Shown: positions 42,487 to 54,576 of the stretch, piece by piece | How positions within the stretch are numbered: position 1 is the first letter of the stretch | Layout: every line of letters starts with the position of its first letter | Source of the DNA: Zanthoxylum bungeanum | Taxonomy: Eukaryota > Streptophyta > Magnoliopsida > Sapindales > Rutaceae | DNA length: 64,000 nt | Reading direction: 5' to 3' | Assembly (NCBI GenBank): GCA_019454045.1 | Contig: SKCR01037616.1 | Span: forward strand, 62,001-126,000 | Translations under genes and position numbers: made by a program | Notes under the pieces: generated by a model | Told to the model about the DNA's origin: nothing | Database searches by the model: none | What the model saw: the letters and a program-made list of their open reading frames with translations, nothing else

Positions 42487-42732
42487 TTTTATCTGGATGT
42501 CTTCAAAAGTGCAATGATGAGTTGAATTTATAACACCTGAAAAGGGTGAGTAAAAATAATAGCACTAATATCTTCCAAAGGACAATTAGTTAAACAGTAA
42601 AATAAATCGTGGAAGGTCAAAAGATATGGATCCTATCGGAGAAAATAAAAGAAAATAACAAAACAAATAACAATTATTAGGAAAAGACAAAGAGATATAA
42701 TATTTACAATAATGTAACGGCTTGAATGACGT

Positions 42733-43220
42733 CTATACGTCAGAGATAAGCTTCCCATCCAATTTTCTTATAAATTGGCAAACAAGGTCTTTTTGAGTCA
42801 GATTCCCGAGACTTAACTGTTGTCTTTCTTTTCGGAATTGTGTATATAACATGCGAATTTCATGATATACATATCCACTGGGATGCGTCTCAAGATTCTT
42901 AGATATGTCATCCAAAGACTCCTTACTCAAGCCATCCCTAATGAAATTAATCTTATCTTCGCGGTTATCAAACACCATTCCTAAATAACGACAACAAGTA
43001 TCACAAAACATACGGGCACATTTATAGCAAACACCCATTCTTTTTGCTCTTCTCTTTTTAGCAAATGTGCTTATTTCTAAACCAGGCAAATGAGAAATAA
43101 AATAGTCAGAAGACTCACATACCAATCAGACCCGTGCTTCAATAATCCAACAAATGTCAGTAGGAAGACCTTTGATCATCAGGAATCTCATCCGTTCCAA
43201 GCGAGCTTTGTAAACTTTCA
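42733..43220 (-). pseudogene. Unrecognised Athila cargo ORF 1 (element B copy)
   Basis: Homologue of 9139-9627. From 43125 a 130-codon open frame runs to TAG 42733 with AKKRRAKRMG, CYKCARMFCDTCCR, NREDKINFIRDGLSKESLDD, HPSGYVYHEIRMLYTQFRKE, LSLGNL and the FIRKLDGKL end. A stop near 43128 and a frame change upstream separate it from the N-terminal part (MKVYKARLERMRF-like, about 43220-43130). The CxxC-x4-CxxC cluster is complete here, which element A has partly lost. Conservation of many blocks between two damaged copies suggests that it was coding while the family was active. Function unknown. Confidence 0.62.
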
Positions 43221-43469
43221 TAAGAGAATTTTAAGGGAGAGACGGAAATTGCTTGTGAAGATTTACGAGAACTTCTTCCATCATGAAATTTGACTTTACC
43301 TACACAAATTAAACACACAAAAATAAAACAGACCAAATCAAAATATATACACAAATTACATGAGTTGCCTCCCAGCTAGCGCTAAGTTTAAATTCGTCAG
43401 CTAGACATGACTGCCCGAACATTAGGCTGGATCTGAAAGTGTGATACTTTCTTTTTGTCGCTCAAATGA

Positions 43470-43875
43470 TTCTCCCCAGTAGTGCTTGACACGCTTGTTT
43501 TTAACCTTGAATGTTTTGTTGAAGTCGGGATCATTTAACTCAACTACTCTATCTGGTAAAACCTTAGTGATTAGGAATGGAACTAATCACCGCGATTTTG
43601 GCTTCCATGGGAAGAGTTTTACCCTTGATTTGTTTAACAGTACCTTCTGCCCTGGTTCTAGTTGTATGCGCACTTACTTCTCATCATGTCTCTTCTTGAC
43701 ATTTTCTTTGTACAGTTTGGCATTCTCAAAAGGCTGTATGTGAAATTCCTCCAATTCTTTGAGCTGGTGGAACTGTTTCTCTTATGTTGCTTATAGTGAA
43801 AGAATAGGCTTCTTTAGTACATAGTACGCTTTATCTTCAGACTCCACAGAAATTTTTTCAGTAGAACTTTGCATT
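43470..43875 (-). pseudogene. Integrase C-terminal remnant joined to protease region (element B)
   Basis: The minus strand reads NAKLYKENVKKRHDEK, then LEPGQKVLLNKS and KTLPFPWKPK-type segments, ending with the VKNKRVKHYWGESFERQK block near 43450-43510. Upstream, the VESEDKAYYVL block equals the segment near 8560 of element A and joins directly to post-protease sequence. Everything between (about 6075-8555 of A) is missing. Confidence 0.8.
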
Positions 43876-44429
43876 GCATTGGAGTTCTGGATGGTACTAT
43901 GTATCACATCATGTCTGAAACATTCATCCTTCTCTTCGTCATCCAGGAAATTCATGGCTTTGAAAACATTGATTGTTACTTCATGGTCCTATACCCTCAT
44001 GGTTAGTTCTCATTTTTGTACATCAATAATGTTTCGAACTGTAGCCAAGAATGGTCTCCCGAGGATGATCGGCACATCTTCATCTTCCTCTATATCAAGG
44101 ACAATAAAATCTGCTGAGAAAATGAATTTGTGAACTTTGACCAGCACATCTTCAACTACACCTCTCGCAAATACGATCGTTCTATCAGCAAGTTTTAGAG
44201 AGACTGAGGTGGGCATTGTTTCTCCAATCTACAGTTTCCTATAAATAGAAAAAGACATCAAGTTAACACTTGCACCTAAATCGCACAAAGCCTTACCAAA
44301 GTCATGTTCTCCTATGGTGCAAGGAACACTGAAACTGCCAGGATCTTTCAACTTTGGGGGAAACTTCCTCTGAATGATGGCGCTGCATTCTTCTGATAAT
44401 GCTACTGTCTCATAATCTCCCAATCTCAA
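43876..44429 (-). pseudogene. Retroelement aspartic protease (element B)
   Basis: Minus-strand frame from 44429 (MRLGDYETVALSEECSAIIQ) contains ALCDLGASVNLMSFSIYRKL near 44230-44290. After one stop at about 44227 it continues with LKLADRTIVFARGVVEDVLV and DVPIILGRPFLAT to 44010. One stop aside, the domain is close to that of element A. The frame decays beyond 44010. Confidence 0.83.
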
Positions 44430-46020
44430 TTTTCATGAAAGAATGTCTTTCATGAATTTGACATAGCTGGGCATTTGTTCAAACGCTTCTGCAAATGGAA
44501 TGTTGATATGCAGCTTTTTGAAGATCTACAGGAATCGAGAAAACTGCTTGTCTAGTTTATTCTTCTGGAGACGCTGTGGAAAAGGTGGAGGTATAATGAT
44601 TTTTTCTTGATCTTTTTCCCTTGCTTCTTTTTCCTCCATCTTTGGAACTGCTTCGCTGCTTTCTTTTGGAACTTCCTCAATAGTTGCTTTGACTCCAACA
44701 TTTTTGTTAATTTCAGTACCGTTTTTTAATATGATGGCATGACATTGCTCATTCCCTATGTTCCTCAGATTTGGTTCAGTGTTGCTAGGAAGGTTACCTG
44801 GAGGTCTGTAACTCTGAGCATTGGTCAGTTGTCCAATTTGATTCTCTAGTGCTTTAATAGAAGCATATTGACTTTGAATTAATGCTGCTTGGGATTGAAA
44901 CAAAGCATCATACCTAGCTGCTTGATAGTCGTGTTTTTCTTCTATATTTTTCAAGTGGGTCAGCACTTCTGTTATTCTTATTTCTTTGTCATACTCCTGG
45001 CCTTTGTTTTTCTGTTGGAATCCAGGTGGTGGATTGTTTATTTGCCCTGAATTGTTGTTCTATAGGAAATTGGGATGATTCCTCCACCCTGGGTTGTAGG
45101 TGTTTGAATATGGATTGTTCCCCTGTCTGTTGAAATTGTTGACATAATTCACCGTCTCTTTATGTTGGTTTGGCTCTGGTTCTCCTACATGTGGTGAACT
45201 TGTGGATCAAATATTAACTTGCATGCTGAGAGTTTCCATGAATTTACATATCTGATCCAACTTGGCATTTACTGCTGTGTTGGCTCCAACTTCATAAATT
45301 CCAGCAATTCATTGAATCAAGCTCCTTTCTACTAGCCACAAGGAGTTGTTGTTTGCCATTTCTTCAATTAAGTCCCAGACTTGATCTTCTCCTTTTGCCA
45401 TTAAAGCTCCTCCAGCAGTAGCATCAAGTGTGGTTCTCATTATTCCAGAAAGTCCATTGTAGAAGGTTTGGACTTGTAGACATTTTACAATTTCATGGTG
45501 AGGACATTTCCGAAGTAAATCTTTGTACCTTTCCCAAGCTTCGTAAAGGTATTCTGAATCTTATTGTACAAAAGATGTGATGTCATTCCTCAACTTTGCA
45601 GTTCTTTCTGGTGGAAAGTACTTTGCAAGGAATTTTATGGCTAGAGTGTTCCAAGTTGTGATGGAACCAGCTGGTAGTGAATGTAGCCAAGGTTTGGCTC
45701 TGTCTTTCAAGGAATATGGAAAAAATTGTAGTCTCATAGCTTCTTCAGCTGATCGATTGTTGTTGAAAGTACCACAAACTTCTAGGAAGTTGCTGATATG
45801 GACATTAGGATCTTCAATTGCATTCCCCCCAAATTGAACTGATTGCTGAATCATCTGAATGCATGTTTTGATGTCACACGCATTTGCTGGTAAGGGAGGA
45901 AGTACAATACAAGAAATGAGGCCGTCAACCACCGGAATGGTTCTGTCTCGAATGGGAATTGGTGGTGCAACCTCCAAAGGTTCAGGTTCCATGTTAATGA
46001 TTGCTTCTTGGCCTTCTCGA
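44430..46020 (-). pseudogene. Athila gag (element B), broken
   Basis: Open frames 45992-45561 (143 codons) and 44966-44526 (146 codons) on the minus strand cover the capsid region (SCIVLPPLPANACDIK, FGGNAIEDPNVHISNFLEVC, SLPAGSITTWNTLAIKFLAK) and the Gln-rich C-terminal part (IKALENQIGQLTNAQ, PPPFPQRLQKNK). Stops fall near 45558 (after SFVQ), 45320, 45210, 45060 and 44523. The upstream first codons near 46080-46020 are also disturbed. This copy keeps Trp and other residues that are stops in element A. Confidence 0.85.
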
Positions 46021-46206
46021 ATTTACCTTCTCAACTGTCTGATGATTCTTTCAATCTATGGGTCAAGCGATCAGATTTCAAAGCTTATGGTTCGTATCAT
46101 GTAGTGTCTGAGAACCTGAAACACATGAAAACATAAATAATAAGTAAAAAGAAATTAGACACAAGTAACGTATCTAACCTCAAAACTAATAGTGAAAGAT
46201 AACTAA

Positions 46207-46224
46207 GTCCCCGACAACGGTGCC
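46207..46224 (-). other. Primer binding site of Athila B
   Basis: The minus strand reads TGGCACCGTTGTCGGGGA, closer than in element A to the tRNA-Asp-complementary plant gypsy site. It lies 6-7 bp inside the LTR end. Confidence 0.8.
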
Positions 46225-46231
46225 AAAAACT

Positions 46232-47411
46232 TGACCGGCGTAATCACATGCGTATAATGCAAGCGCACATATCGTTCAAGTAGTATAAAAAGTATCGATA
46301 CTACGAGGACTTAAAACATTTTGTTATCAATTTATGAAGTTAAATATTTACAAGTATCTAATGGATTGATTGTTTGAATGGGTGGTGACTTTAAAATTAA
46401 AAAAAGTAAATAAAATTACTTGAAAGTAGATTGAAGAAAATTCAAATTTATAAAACTATCCAGGGTTGTGAATCCTTCCAATATCTTTTTAAAATATGAA
46501 GTGGTTATTTTACGTTTGTGTAATATATTGGTTTATTAACCTGGAACACGAAATTATGTAAAAGCCTCTTCCAATGGTCAAATAAAAATACCCAGTATAA
46601 CCCAATTAATCATATTCATATGTTAACCAAGTTATCTGAATTCATTAAGATTAAGTTCCAATTATGGCTACCCCCGCCCGACAGGTATATTCCTATCCTG
46701 TAAGGAAATCTATTAAAGGGTTATCTATCCTCAATGAAGATCGTGGGCTATTGAGTCTAAGGTCTTTAACCTAAAATCTATTTTCCAAGTTCATTTTAAG
46801 TTTACCAGTTCAATTTTATTAATGGCCAGTTAATAAAAAGTATTAGGATTAAGGCTCAATAAATAAAAATTTATATTACCCAAACTGTAATTTAACCCCT
46901 TATAAACCGGTGATATTGGATTTCATCATAACCCCATATAACTGGCTTAGTTACGACATATATTGACGGGTAGTAAAAACTTAAATAAAAGAAAAGACAT
47001 AAAGTAAATGCTGGAAATTAAATTACTGGAAAGTAAATTACTGGAAAGTAAATGCTGAATGTAAATAAAGTAAAAGTACAATAAAGAAAATGCGGAGGCA
47101 AAAGGATCCACTTTTATTACTACTATTTTAGATATCTCCCTTAATATAATATATTAACTCTGCGTGATAATTACCAACTAGCCATATAGACGGTATCCTA
47201 ATTAAGTCAAATTAATAATTAATTACAAACCGACCAACCAGACGGTGTCCATGGTTAGTCAGGTTAAAACCAATTTAAATAATTAACAACCGACCAATAT
47301 AGCGGTATCCTCGTTAAGTCAGTTTTTAACTAGTTTATATATTATAATTAAGGGAGATTAATCTAAATATTAGTAATAAAATTTTTACCTTTTACCCCAG
47401 CAAGGGGGAGT
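46232..47411 (-). mobile_element. Athila B 5' LTR, inner part
   Basis: On the minus strand it ends CGCCGGTCA at 46232, next to the primer site. Its left part continues at 56565-57390 beyond the copia insertion, giving a total LTR of about 2.0 kb. The ACCGACCAATATAGCGGTATCC-type repeats lie at 47175-47310. GGAGT at 47407-47411 is the copia target duplication. Confidence 0.88.
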
Positions 47412-49391
47412 TGTTGGACAATTATGACCCATATCATCTCTATTTTTACATAACATTGTGTTATTGTACAAATTAACTATGTGACAAAGGAAATTGCTCT
47501 TTTATCATTTGTAATTGGATTACCAAGATACATAAATGATAAAAGTCCATATGATTAGTTTCAGATTAATAAGATATGAGACAATATTAATCCACTATGG
47601 TTTAATCATTAAAATATCCATAGTCCTAGTATCATCGAGATTGGACATCGATAATGCGGAATAGACTAGTATTGCACTTGTGCGCGTTGTGGGAGCATAA
47701 TGTCATAGTTCTCATATATTTAAGTATTGGATACTTATGCAAGTGTAATAGGAGGTTGTGTTTACCGATGGTACGGAAATAGCTTCGCTCTGGATATACC
47801 CATCGGAATTCCATTAGTAGTATGACTATGTGTCTATGGAAGTCTGAATCAGGGTAGGTGTATTTGGTCTTAACCTGAGACTTGCATCGCTAATACTTGC
47901 GACAATCAATATACTTTGGTTTTGGTCGTCCGGGGCTTTAACAGGTTCTGTGTACGCCTCTTCTAGGTATATTGAGAATCGTAGTGTATTGGGTGTGATG
48001 TCAAGATGGAAGTATCAATTCAGTCATATGGAGATGATGATCACGTAGGATATAGAACTAGTACTCTTATGTACTGTAGTCATCGGGATAATATGACTAG
48101 GTCATGTTTATCCGATTATAGAGACTAGTTACAAGAGATCCGATATATGCTTCGTACGGGGCAGACATAATTCCAGCCCCAGGCCTTGCATGTGACATCC
48201 GATACTGGATCGCAATACGCAATACTACGTATATTACGCCTGACACAGATTACATATTCCTTAAAAGAATATTTCTGGAGAATTGGGTAGGCACGGTGCT
48301 TTGCTAGAAGCCAACCATGTCTTGTAAATCAGTAAGAACTTGGTACCTGGTACACACGTATTCAGATATTCCGTTGACCGGATTTACTGCCAACATATCC
48401 AGGGATCTCATTGGTCGCTTCCCGAAGATTCACCGATGACGTATGACTCGAACATAATTAATCTGGGATTAATTAGATGAGAGAGAAAATTAATCTAGGA
48501 TTTATTGCTGAGAGATTTTATCTGGGATAAAATATTATTTAAAGAGAGAGAACGATTTATTTGGAATTAATCGATAAATAATATATTCGATATATTAAAC
48601 AAAATTAGATTTCGACGCGGAATTAAAATTATATTTTAATTCGGGCAAATGAATTAATTTAGAATTAATTCACGAGCGACGTGAATAATAATTTTGCTAG
48701 GCATAATTATTTAATTAAATTTGATTTAATTACGTCGCAACGGAAAATTCGTTAATTTGGAATTAACGAACCTGAGCCCGGAATGTGTTTGCAGGCCCAC
48801 TCGGATTTTGAATTAAAGTGGGGCCCACAAGTCACATCGCAAGTCACCTTTTGTGATGGAAGTCACATCAACTTTGTGTGATGTGATTCAAGTCACTTTT
48901 TGAGTGATGGGAGTTGTTGAGAGCAATTAATGCCATTTTCCCTCCAAATGTTTGTTTTGCTTTTTGAAAAGCATATACCAAAAACTTTTTGAGACTTTTG
49001 GCATTAGGTTTTTAGAAAACAAAACACAAAACTCATCTCTCTCTTTCTATCTTCATCATGGCCGAAACTTGGCCTTGTTTTTCCTCTCAATTACCTTGAG
49101 CCTAGGGCTCATTTGCTTCTTGATTTTGCTTCAAAATCAACAATGATAGCACATTAAAGGAGTCTTACAAAGGTGATAGGGAAACATATCCATGAGTTTG
49201 GAATTCAAGGAGATGCGTGGAAGCTTTACATACATCAAAGGGGAGCTTGGAGCACAACACAAAGGCTTGGAATTTTTGTTATCTCCTACATCCAAAACCG
49301 AGCATTGTAAGTATTTTTCGCATTCTTACTTTGTTGTATTCACATGATTTCTTGCTTAATTTGATCTTGGTTTGACCTAGAAAACCCAACA
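47412..49391 (+). repeat. 5' LTR of the complete copia element
   Basis: 1980 bp, ending CCCAACA and followed at 49393 by the primer site. It contains a duplicated TTAATCTGGGATTAATTAG-like word series (48465-48560) shared with the other copies. Confidence 0.92.
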
Positions 49392-49392
49392 A

Positions 49393-49404
49393 TGGTATCA
49401 GAGC
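49393..49404 (+). other. Copia primer binding site
   Basis: TGGTATCAGAGC, complementary to initiator tRNA-Met as in most plant copia elements, lies 1 bp after the LTR. Confidence 0.92.
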
Positions 49405-51150
49405 CATAATTGAGCATGAAATTGAATTTAGGGTTCTTAAACTTTGATTTGGGTATTTTTGATTTGAGCATGTTTTATTCAAATTGTTTTTTTGAGCATG
49501 CTTATAATATGTTAACTTTAAGTTGTGCATGATCAATTTGAAGAAAAATTAATTGGATTAATTTTCCCCAAAAGATTAGGCTTGGCCGAATGTAACTAGA
49601 ACCCTAGCTCTTGGTGATTTTTGAATTTTAGACAATTGGATGTGTTTAAAATGCATGGGATATATTAATTTGTGATTTAATTGGATTGAAATCAAAATTG
49701 ATATAAAAAGTCCCTAATTGCCGTGAGCCTTGTAAGCATGTTAGGATTGATTTTGCTTCAATTTGTGTTGGACATAATTTGATTAATTAAAGCATGATTA
49801 ATTAGTGTAATTGGTGTTTTGGAAATATTAATTCAACTTATTAATTATGGCTAATACACTTTAGTTAATTGAATTGTGATATTAGGAATATTGGAATTTA
49901 ATTAATAAGGCTTAATTTGGAATTGGGCTATTAATATTGTATTTGGGCTTAATGGGCTTGGTTGGGACAAGTTTGGTTTAGGTTAATTGGTTGGATCCAA
50001 TTGGGCCAAAAACTATTTCCATAAAGTCCAAATATGATTGTTGGGCCTTTATAATTTAATTGGGCCAAAATTAATTTTGTGGCAAAGGGTGATTCCTTAT
50101 TGGGCTTTGGTTGCCAAAGTCCATGCCTTATAAATTAATTGAAAGCCCATTGGACTTTAAATTAAATTGACATTGGATGTTAATTGGGCTTTGAGACCCA
50201 TTAAGATTAGATTTAGAATCTAAGTCGCAAAGGCTCATTAATACAGTGTAATTATTTAATTTGGGATTAAATATAGAATTAGTATTGAATACAAATTAAA
50301 TTGGATTTAATAAAGTCAATGGGTCCCACTTAACTAGAATCATTAAGCTTGTTGTGCCAAAGCCAAGGCTTAGTTGATTCAGAGGAAAAAAGGTTAGGGA
50401 ATATATCGGATATGTTGGCATATATTAGATATATGTTTCGGACTTGGATGTCCACCTACTGGATCTAGGAATTGGATGAGATATAATTGATCTTTGAGAT
50501 CTACCTAGTTAAATATCATACAGCTTGTTGGCCAAAGTCAAGGTTGTGCGTTATTTAACGGGATTCTAGCCCACTAGGAAACTAGGTTTCCCGAGTACTC
50601 AACAGAGGGTTAGCGGCTCGCCAAAAAATAGTGGGAGGCAAGTATTAAATTTGCAATTTCATTTAGATACTTGCCAATACGCGCTCATTTCAATTTTTCT
50701 TCATTATTTATTAATAAATATATTAGTTGGACTAATATTTAATTATTGTTTTAATTAAACAGTTGGACTGTATTCAAACTATTTCATTTATAGTTGATTA
50801 TGTAATTGGATTATAGTGATAAAATATATTTGAATTTAACCAATCAAATTATAGTTGATTATTTATAGTTAGACTATAGTAATCATTATATTTAATAGTA
50901 CCTGAAATCGTTGATTGAATAGTTGGACTATTGAAATCAAGATAACTGAAATATTAGCGTTTAGAACATAATCCTGGGTGAAAATGTCTTTAAACGGCTT
51001 TAATTTTCAGATTGGGAATAAAACCTCAGGATAGTCCTGGGAACTGAGAAATTATTCTATTTGATAGAGAAACATCTCGGGCCTGAGCCCGGAGTTGAGC
51101 AAATAGTGGAGCATGAGTTTTGTATGACTTATGGTGATGATAACTTTAGT
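49405..51150 (+). other. Copia leader, noncoding
   Basis: About 1.7 kb of AT-rich sequence between the primer site and the first gag-like codons. It has many TTGGGCC/GGGCTT phrases (49900-50180). I see no coding frame. Confidence 0.55.
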
Positions 51151-54100
51151 GCTCAATCCATTATGCTTAATGCAATGACACTTTAATTTTGTCGTTTGAA
51201 TTAAGGATTAGATCCTTATACCATGATGTTGAAATTAAAGATCTTCATAGATCTAACCATAGATCTTAGAAGTACGAATTACAAAAGAATCTCTTTCGCT
51301 CGCGTATGTCAGAGGGTACATCTGTCGAGCACTAGGTGTCGCAGATGATTGCTGACATATATCAGCTAGGTTAGCTGGGCATTACCTACATGGCTGAGAC
51401 TACCAAAGATTTGATCTTATAGTCTCTACCCGAAAGCTTGGGCAGGTTCATTATTAACCAAGAGTAAACTCTTGAAGAGTTGATAGCTATGCTCAAGGAG
51501 GCACAACCAGAGCTTATAAAAGGGGAAAAAGCAAAATCATCAAAGTCTTCTAAGAAGACAAATGGCATATCCCAAGATGTCTGTCTAAACTGTGGAAAAT
51601 GGGGTAACTGAAGCGTGATTGCCGTATAGACAAGGCAGATATGAAGGAAGTGAAGGCAGGGCAAGGCTCCGACTTCAAGTATGTTTGTTATAAACATGTT
51701 CACTACTGGTTACAAAATTGGATTTTTGATACTAAGTGTTGTACATATATATGTACTGATGTGCAGAATCTGCTGATAAGCAGGAGATTGGCTTCAGTTG
51801 AGATCGACCTGCGAGTCAAAAACGGGACGAGAGTCGCTGTTTTAACCGTAGAAACCTAAGTTTAGGAACTACCCTTTTGGCATGTACTTAAATTAGGAAA
51901 CTATTATTATGTACCTAGTTTGACTAGAAACATTATCTCTATATCTAAGTTTAACCCGTTGCGGGTATACCTTTATATTCTAGAACACTAAGTGTTTTTT
52001 TTATAAAGATGATATTGAGATAATCACATTAGATGTGAATAACAGTATTTATATTTTGAATATAAATGAATCTCAAATGTATAACATGACAAACAAATAG
52101 CACAAACTGATTTAATCAGATGAGACTTATTTGTGGCATTGCTGTCTGGGACACATTAACAAGACTCGTATATCCACACTTTCGAAGAGTGGATACTAGG
52201 ACGGATTTGATTCTAATCAAATGATATCTACGAATCTAGTTTATTGGGCAAAGTGCCTAAAACACCTTTTACTTGGTAAAAGTACAAGTGCCACCGATCT
52301 GTTAGCTCTCGTTCATAGTGACGTAAGTGGGCCCATATCTAGCTAGGCTAGTGATGGATATGAATACTTCGTAACCTTTACAGATGTGGCATCACGTTAT
52401 GGTTATGTGTATCTTATGAAACACAAGTCAAAAACTTTTAGAGTTTCGACATGAAATAGACAGATTGGCTAAAGTATTAAACCGTCACGGTTAGACCGTG
52501 GTGGAAAATACTTAAGCAATAAGTTTCTCAAATATTTGAAAGAGTATAGTATTCTTTCATAAAGAACTCCTCTCGGAACACCTCATTTTGACGGTGTGTC
52601 CGAATAAAGAAACCAAACTTTATTGGACATAGTAAGGTTAATTATGAGTCGCTATGAGCTACCATTTTCCTCTAGGGATATGCATTAATCAGTGCAAAAC
52701 TTATTTTGAATAAGGTTCCATGAAAAATCTGTTAGATAGACTTTATATTAGATATGAATAGGAAAGAAACTACGTTTCTCATTCCTGAAGATTTGGGAAT
52801 GCTAGGCATATGTTTGGATGATACCAAACTAGAGCCCAAATCGGATAAGTGCCTAATTTGTGGGTTATCCTAGGGTAACTAAAGTATAGTACTTATACAA
52901 CTCACAAGAGAACAATTTAATTGTTGCTCTCCATGCGACTTTCCTAAGAGGAATACCTATATGCAGTGGTAAGTGGGATGAAAGTAAAACTCGATGAAAA
53001 TCAGAGTAATATTGTTCTAGGCACCAAACCTTAATGGAACACAAACAGTTCATCATGGATGAAACTGTACCACAATCTTCAAATACACAAGAACCGCATA
53101 AGTCGGAGAGAGTCAGAAAACAACCTGGGAGGTATGGGTTTCTGATCTCACCTCATAAAGATGACAATCTTATTGAGGAATACGAACTGACTACAAATGA
53201 GGAAGTGATACAAGGTATCGACTCCTTTCATGGCAAAGTATCATGAAATCCAAAATGGATTCCATGTATACCAACCAATTTTGGACACTGGTTGTTGTAC
53301 CGGAAGGCATTGTGCCTATTGGTACTATATGAGTCTTCAAGGAAGACAAACATAGATGGCAACATACAAACATACAAAGCTAGGCTTATAGTGGAAAGGT
53401 ATCGTTATCAACATTGTGTCGGTTACGACGAAACCTTTTATCCGTTGCCATGATTAAATTCATTTGGATAATGTTTGCTAATACTGCATGTTTCATTTAT
53501 GAAATATGGCAGCTGAACATCAAAATCGCTTTCCTTAAACGGAAACCTATTGGAGGATGTTTACAACATCCTGACGGTTTTGTCATACCTTAACAAGCAA
53601 ACAAGGTTTGCAAGTTAATTCGATCCATTTATGGATTGAAGCAAGCATTACGTTCTTGGAACTAGCGTTTTGATGTAATCATAATGGTATATGATTTAAT
53701 TCAAAACAAAATATGATTCTTGTGTATATAAGGAGGTTAGTGGGAGCGCATTGACAATGATTGTCTTATATAATGATGACATGTCATTTCTTGGAAGTGA
53801 CATTCCCATAATATAATCGGTGAAAACTTGGCTTTCATGAAAATTCTCCGTAGATTACTTGGGAGAGACAACCTTTATTCTAGGAATAAGGATCCACTGT
53901 GATAGATCTAAAAGTTATTGGCACTCTCCGAGAAATCGTACATTGAAAGATATACACGTAACCTGGTGTCTTATATGCTTTGAGCATATGGAGTCACAAT
54001 CAGGCCAATCCAGGTGATGGTCACTGGATTGATGTTAAGAACATTCTTAAGTATTTTAGATGAACTAAGGATGCTTTCTTAAGCTATAGAGGAGGAGAAC

Positions 54101-54570
54101 TTGAAGTGACTGGGTTCACCGTTGCAAGTTTCCAAACCGACAAAGACGATTGTAAGTCGTAATAAGGGTATTATATAGTTGAATAACGGAACAGTGTGCT
54201 GGAAATCTTCCAAGCAAGATACTGTTGCCGAATAAACAACAAAAGCGGAATATTGCTGCAGCTGAGGCACCAAAAGAAGCTTTTTGGATCTACAAAATCC
54301 TAATCAGATTATGTATAGTTCGGTTAGTGGCTGAGTTAGGCTACAACACAGGCTAAAGAATTAATGGTCTCATCAATGATCTAAAAATGTACTTCAACTA
54401 TTTCATCTGATTCGTTGGATCATACATCGTGGCGATGTGATGATCGAATAAATCGCATCAGATGATAACCTTGCAAATTCGCTGACGAAAGCTGTTTCTC
54501 AACAGAAGTTTGAGCGACCCGTGCATAGTTCAAGTGTAGGACACTTGAGTGATTGGCTATAGGCCAAGTG
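51151..54570 (+). pseudogene. Copia gag-pol remnant
   Basis: Recognisable pieces in order: gag (MIADIYQLG, DLIL*SLPESLGRF, 51330-51450); a zinc knuckle CLNCGKWGN*KRDC (51580-51625, one stop); a protease trace FDTKCCTYICTDVQ (51725-51765, D-T-K in place of D-T-G); pre-integrase YLWHCCLGHINKTRIS (52128-52175); integrase DGYEYFVTFTDVASRYGYVY (52350-52410); scattered RT blocks (53440-53900); and the RNase H end (ASDDNLANSLTKA, 54455-54495). There are many stops and frameshifts, and no product is possible. Confidence 0.8.
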
Positions 54571-54576
54571 GGAGAT
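54566..54576 (+). other. Copia polypurine tract
   Basis: AAGTGGGAGAT directly precedes the 3' LTR and is identical to 285-295. Confidence 0.85.

Noticed and set aside
53034..53246. 70-codon ORF in the copia interior
   Set aside because: Probably the spacer ahead of RT in the decayed copia pol (SERVRKQPGRYGFL), already covered by the pol remnant, not a separate gene.
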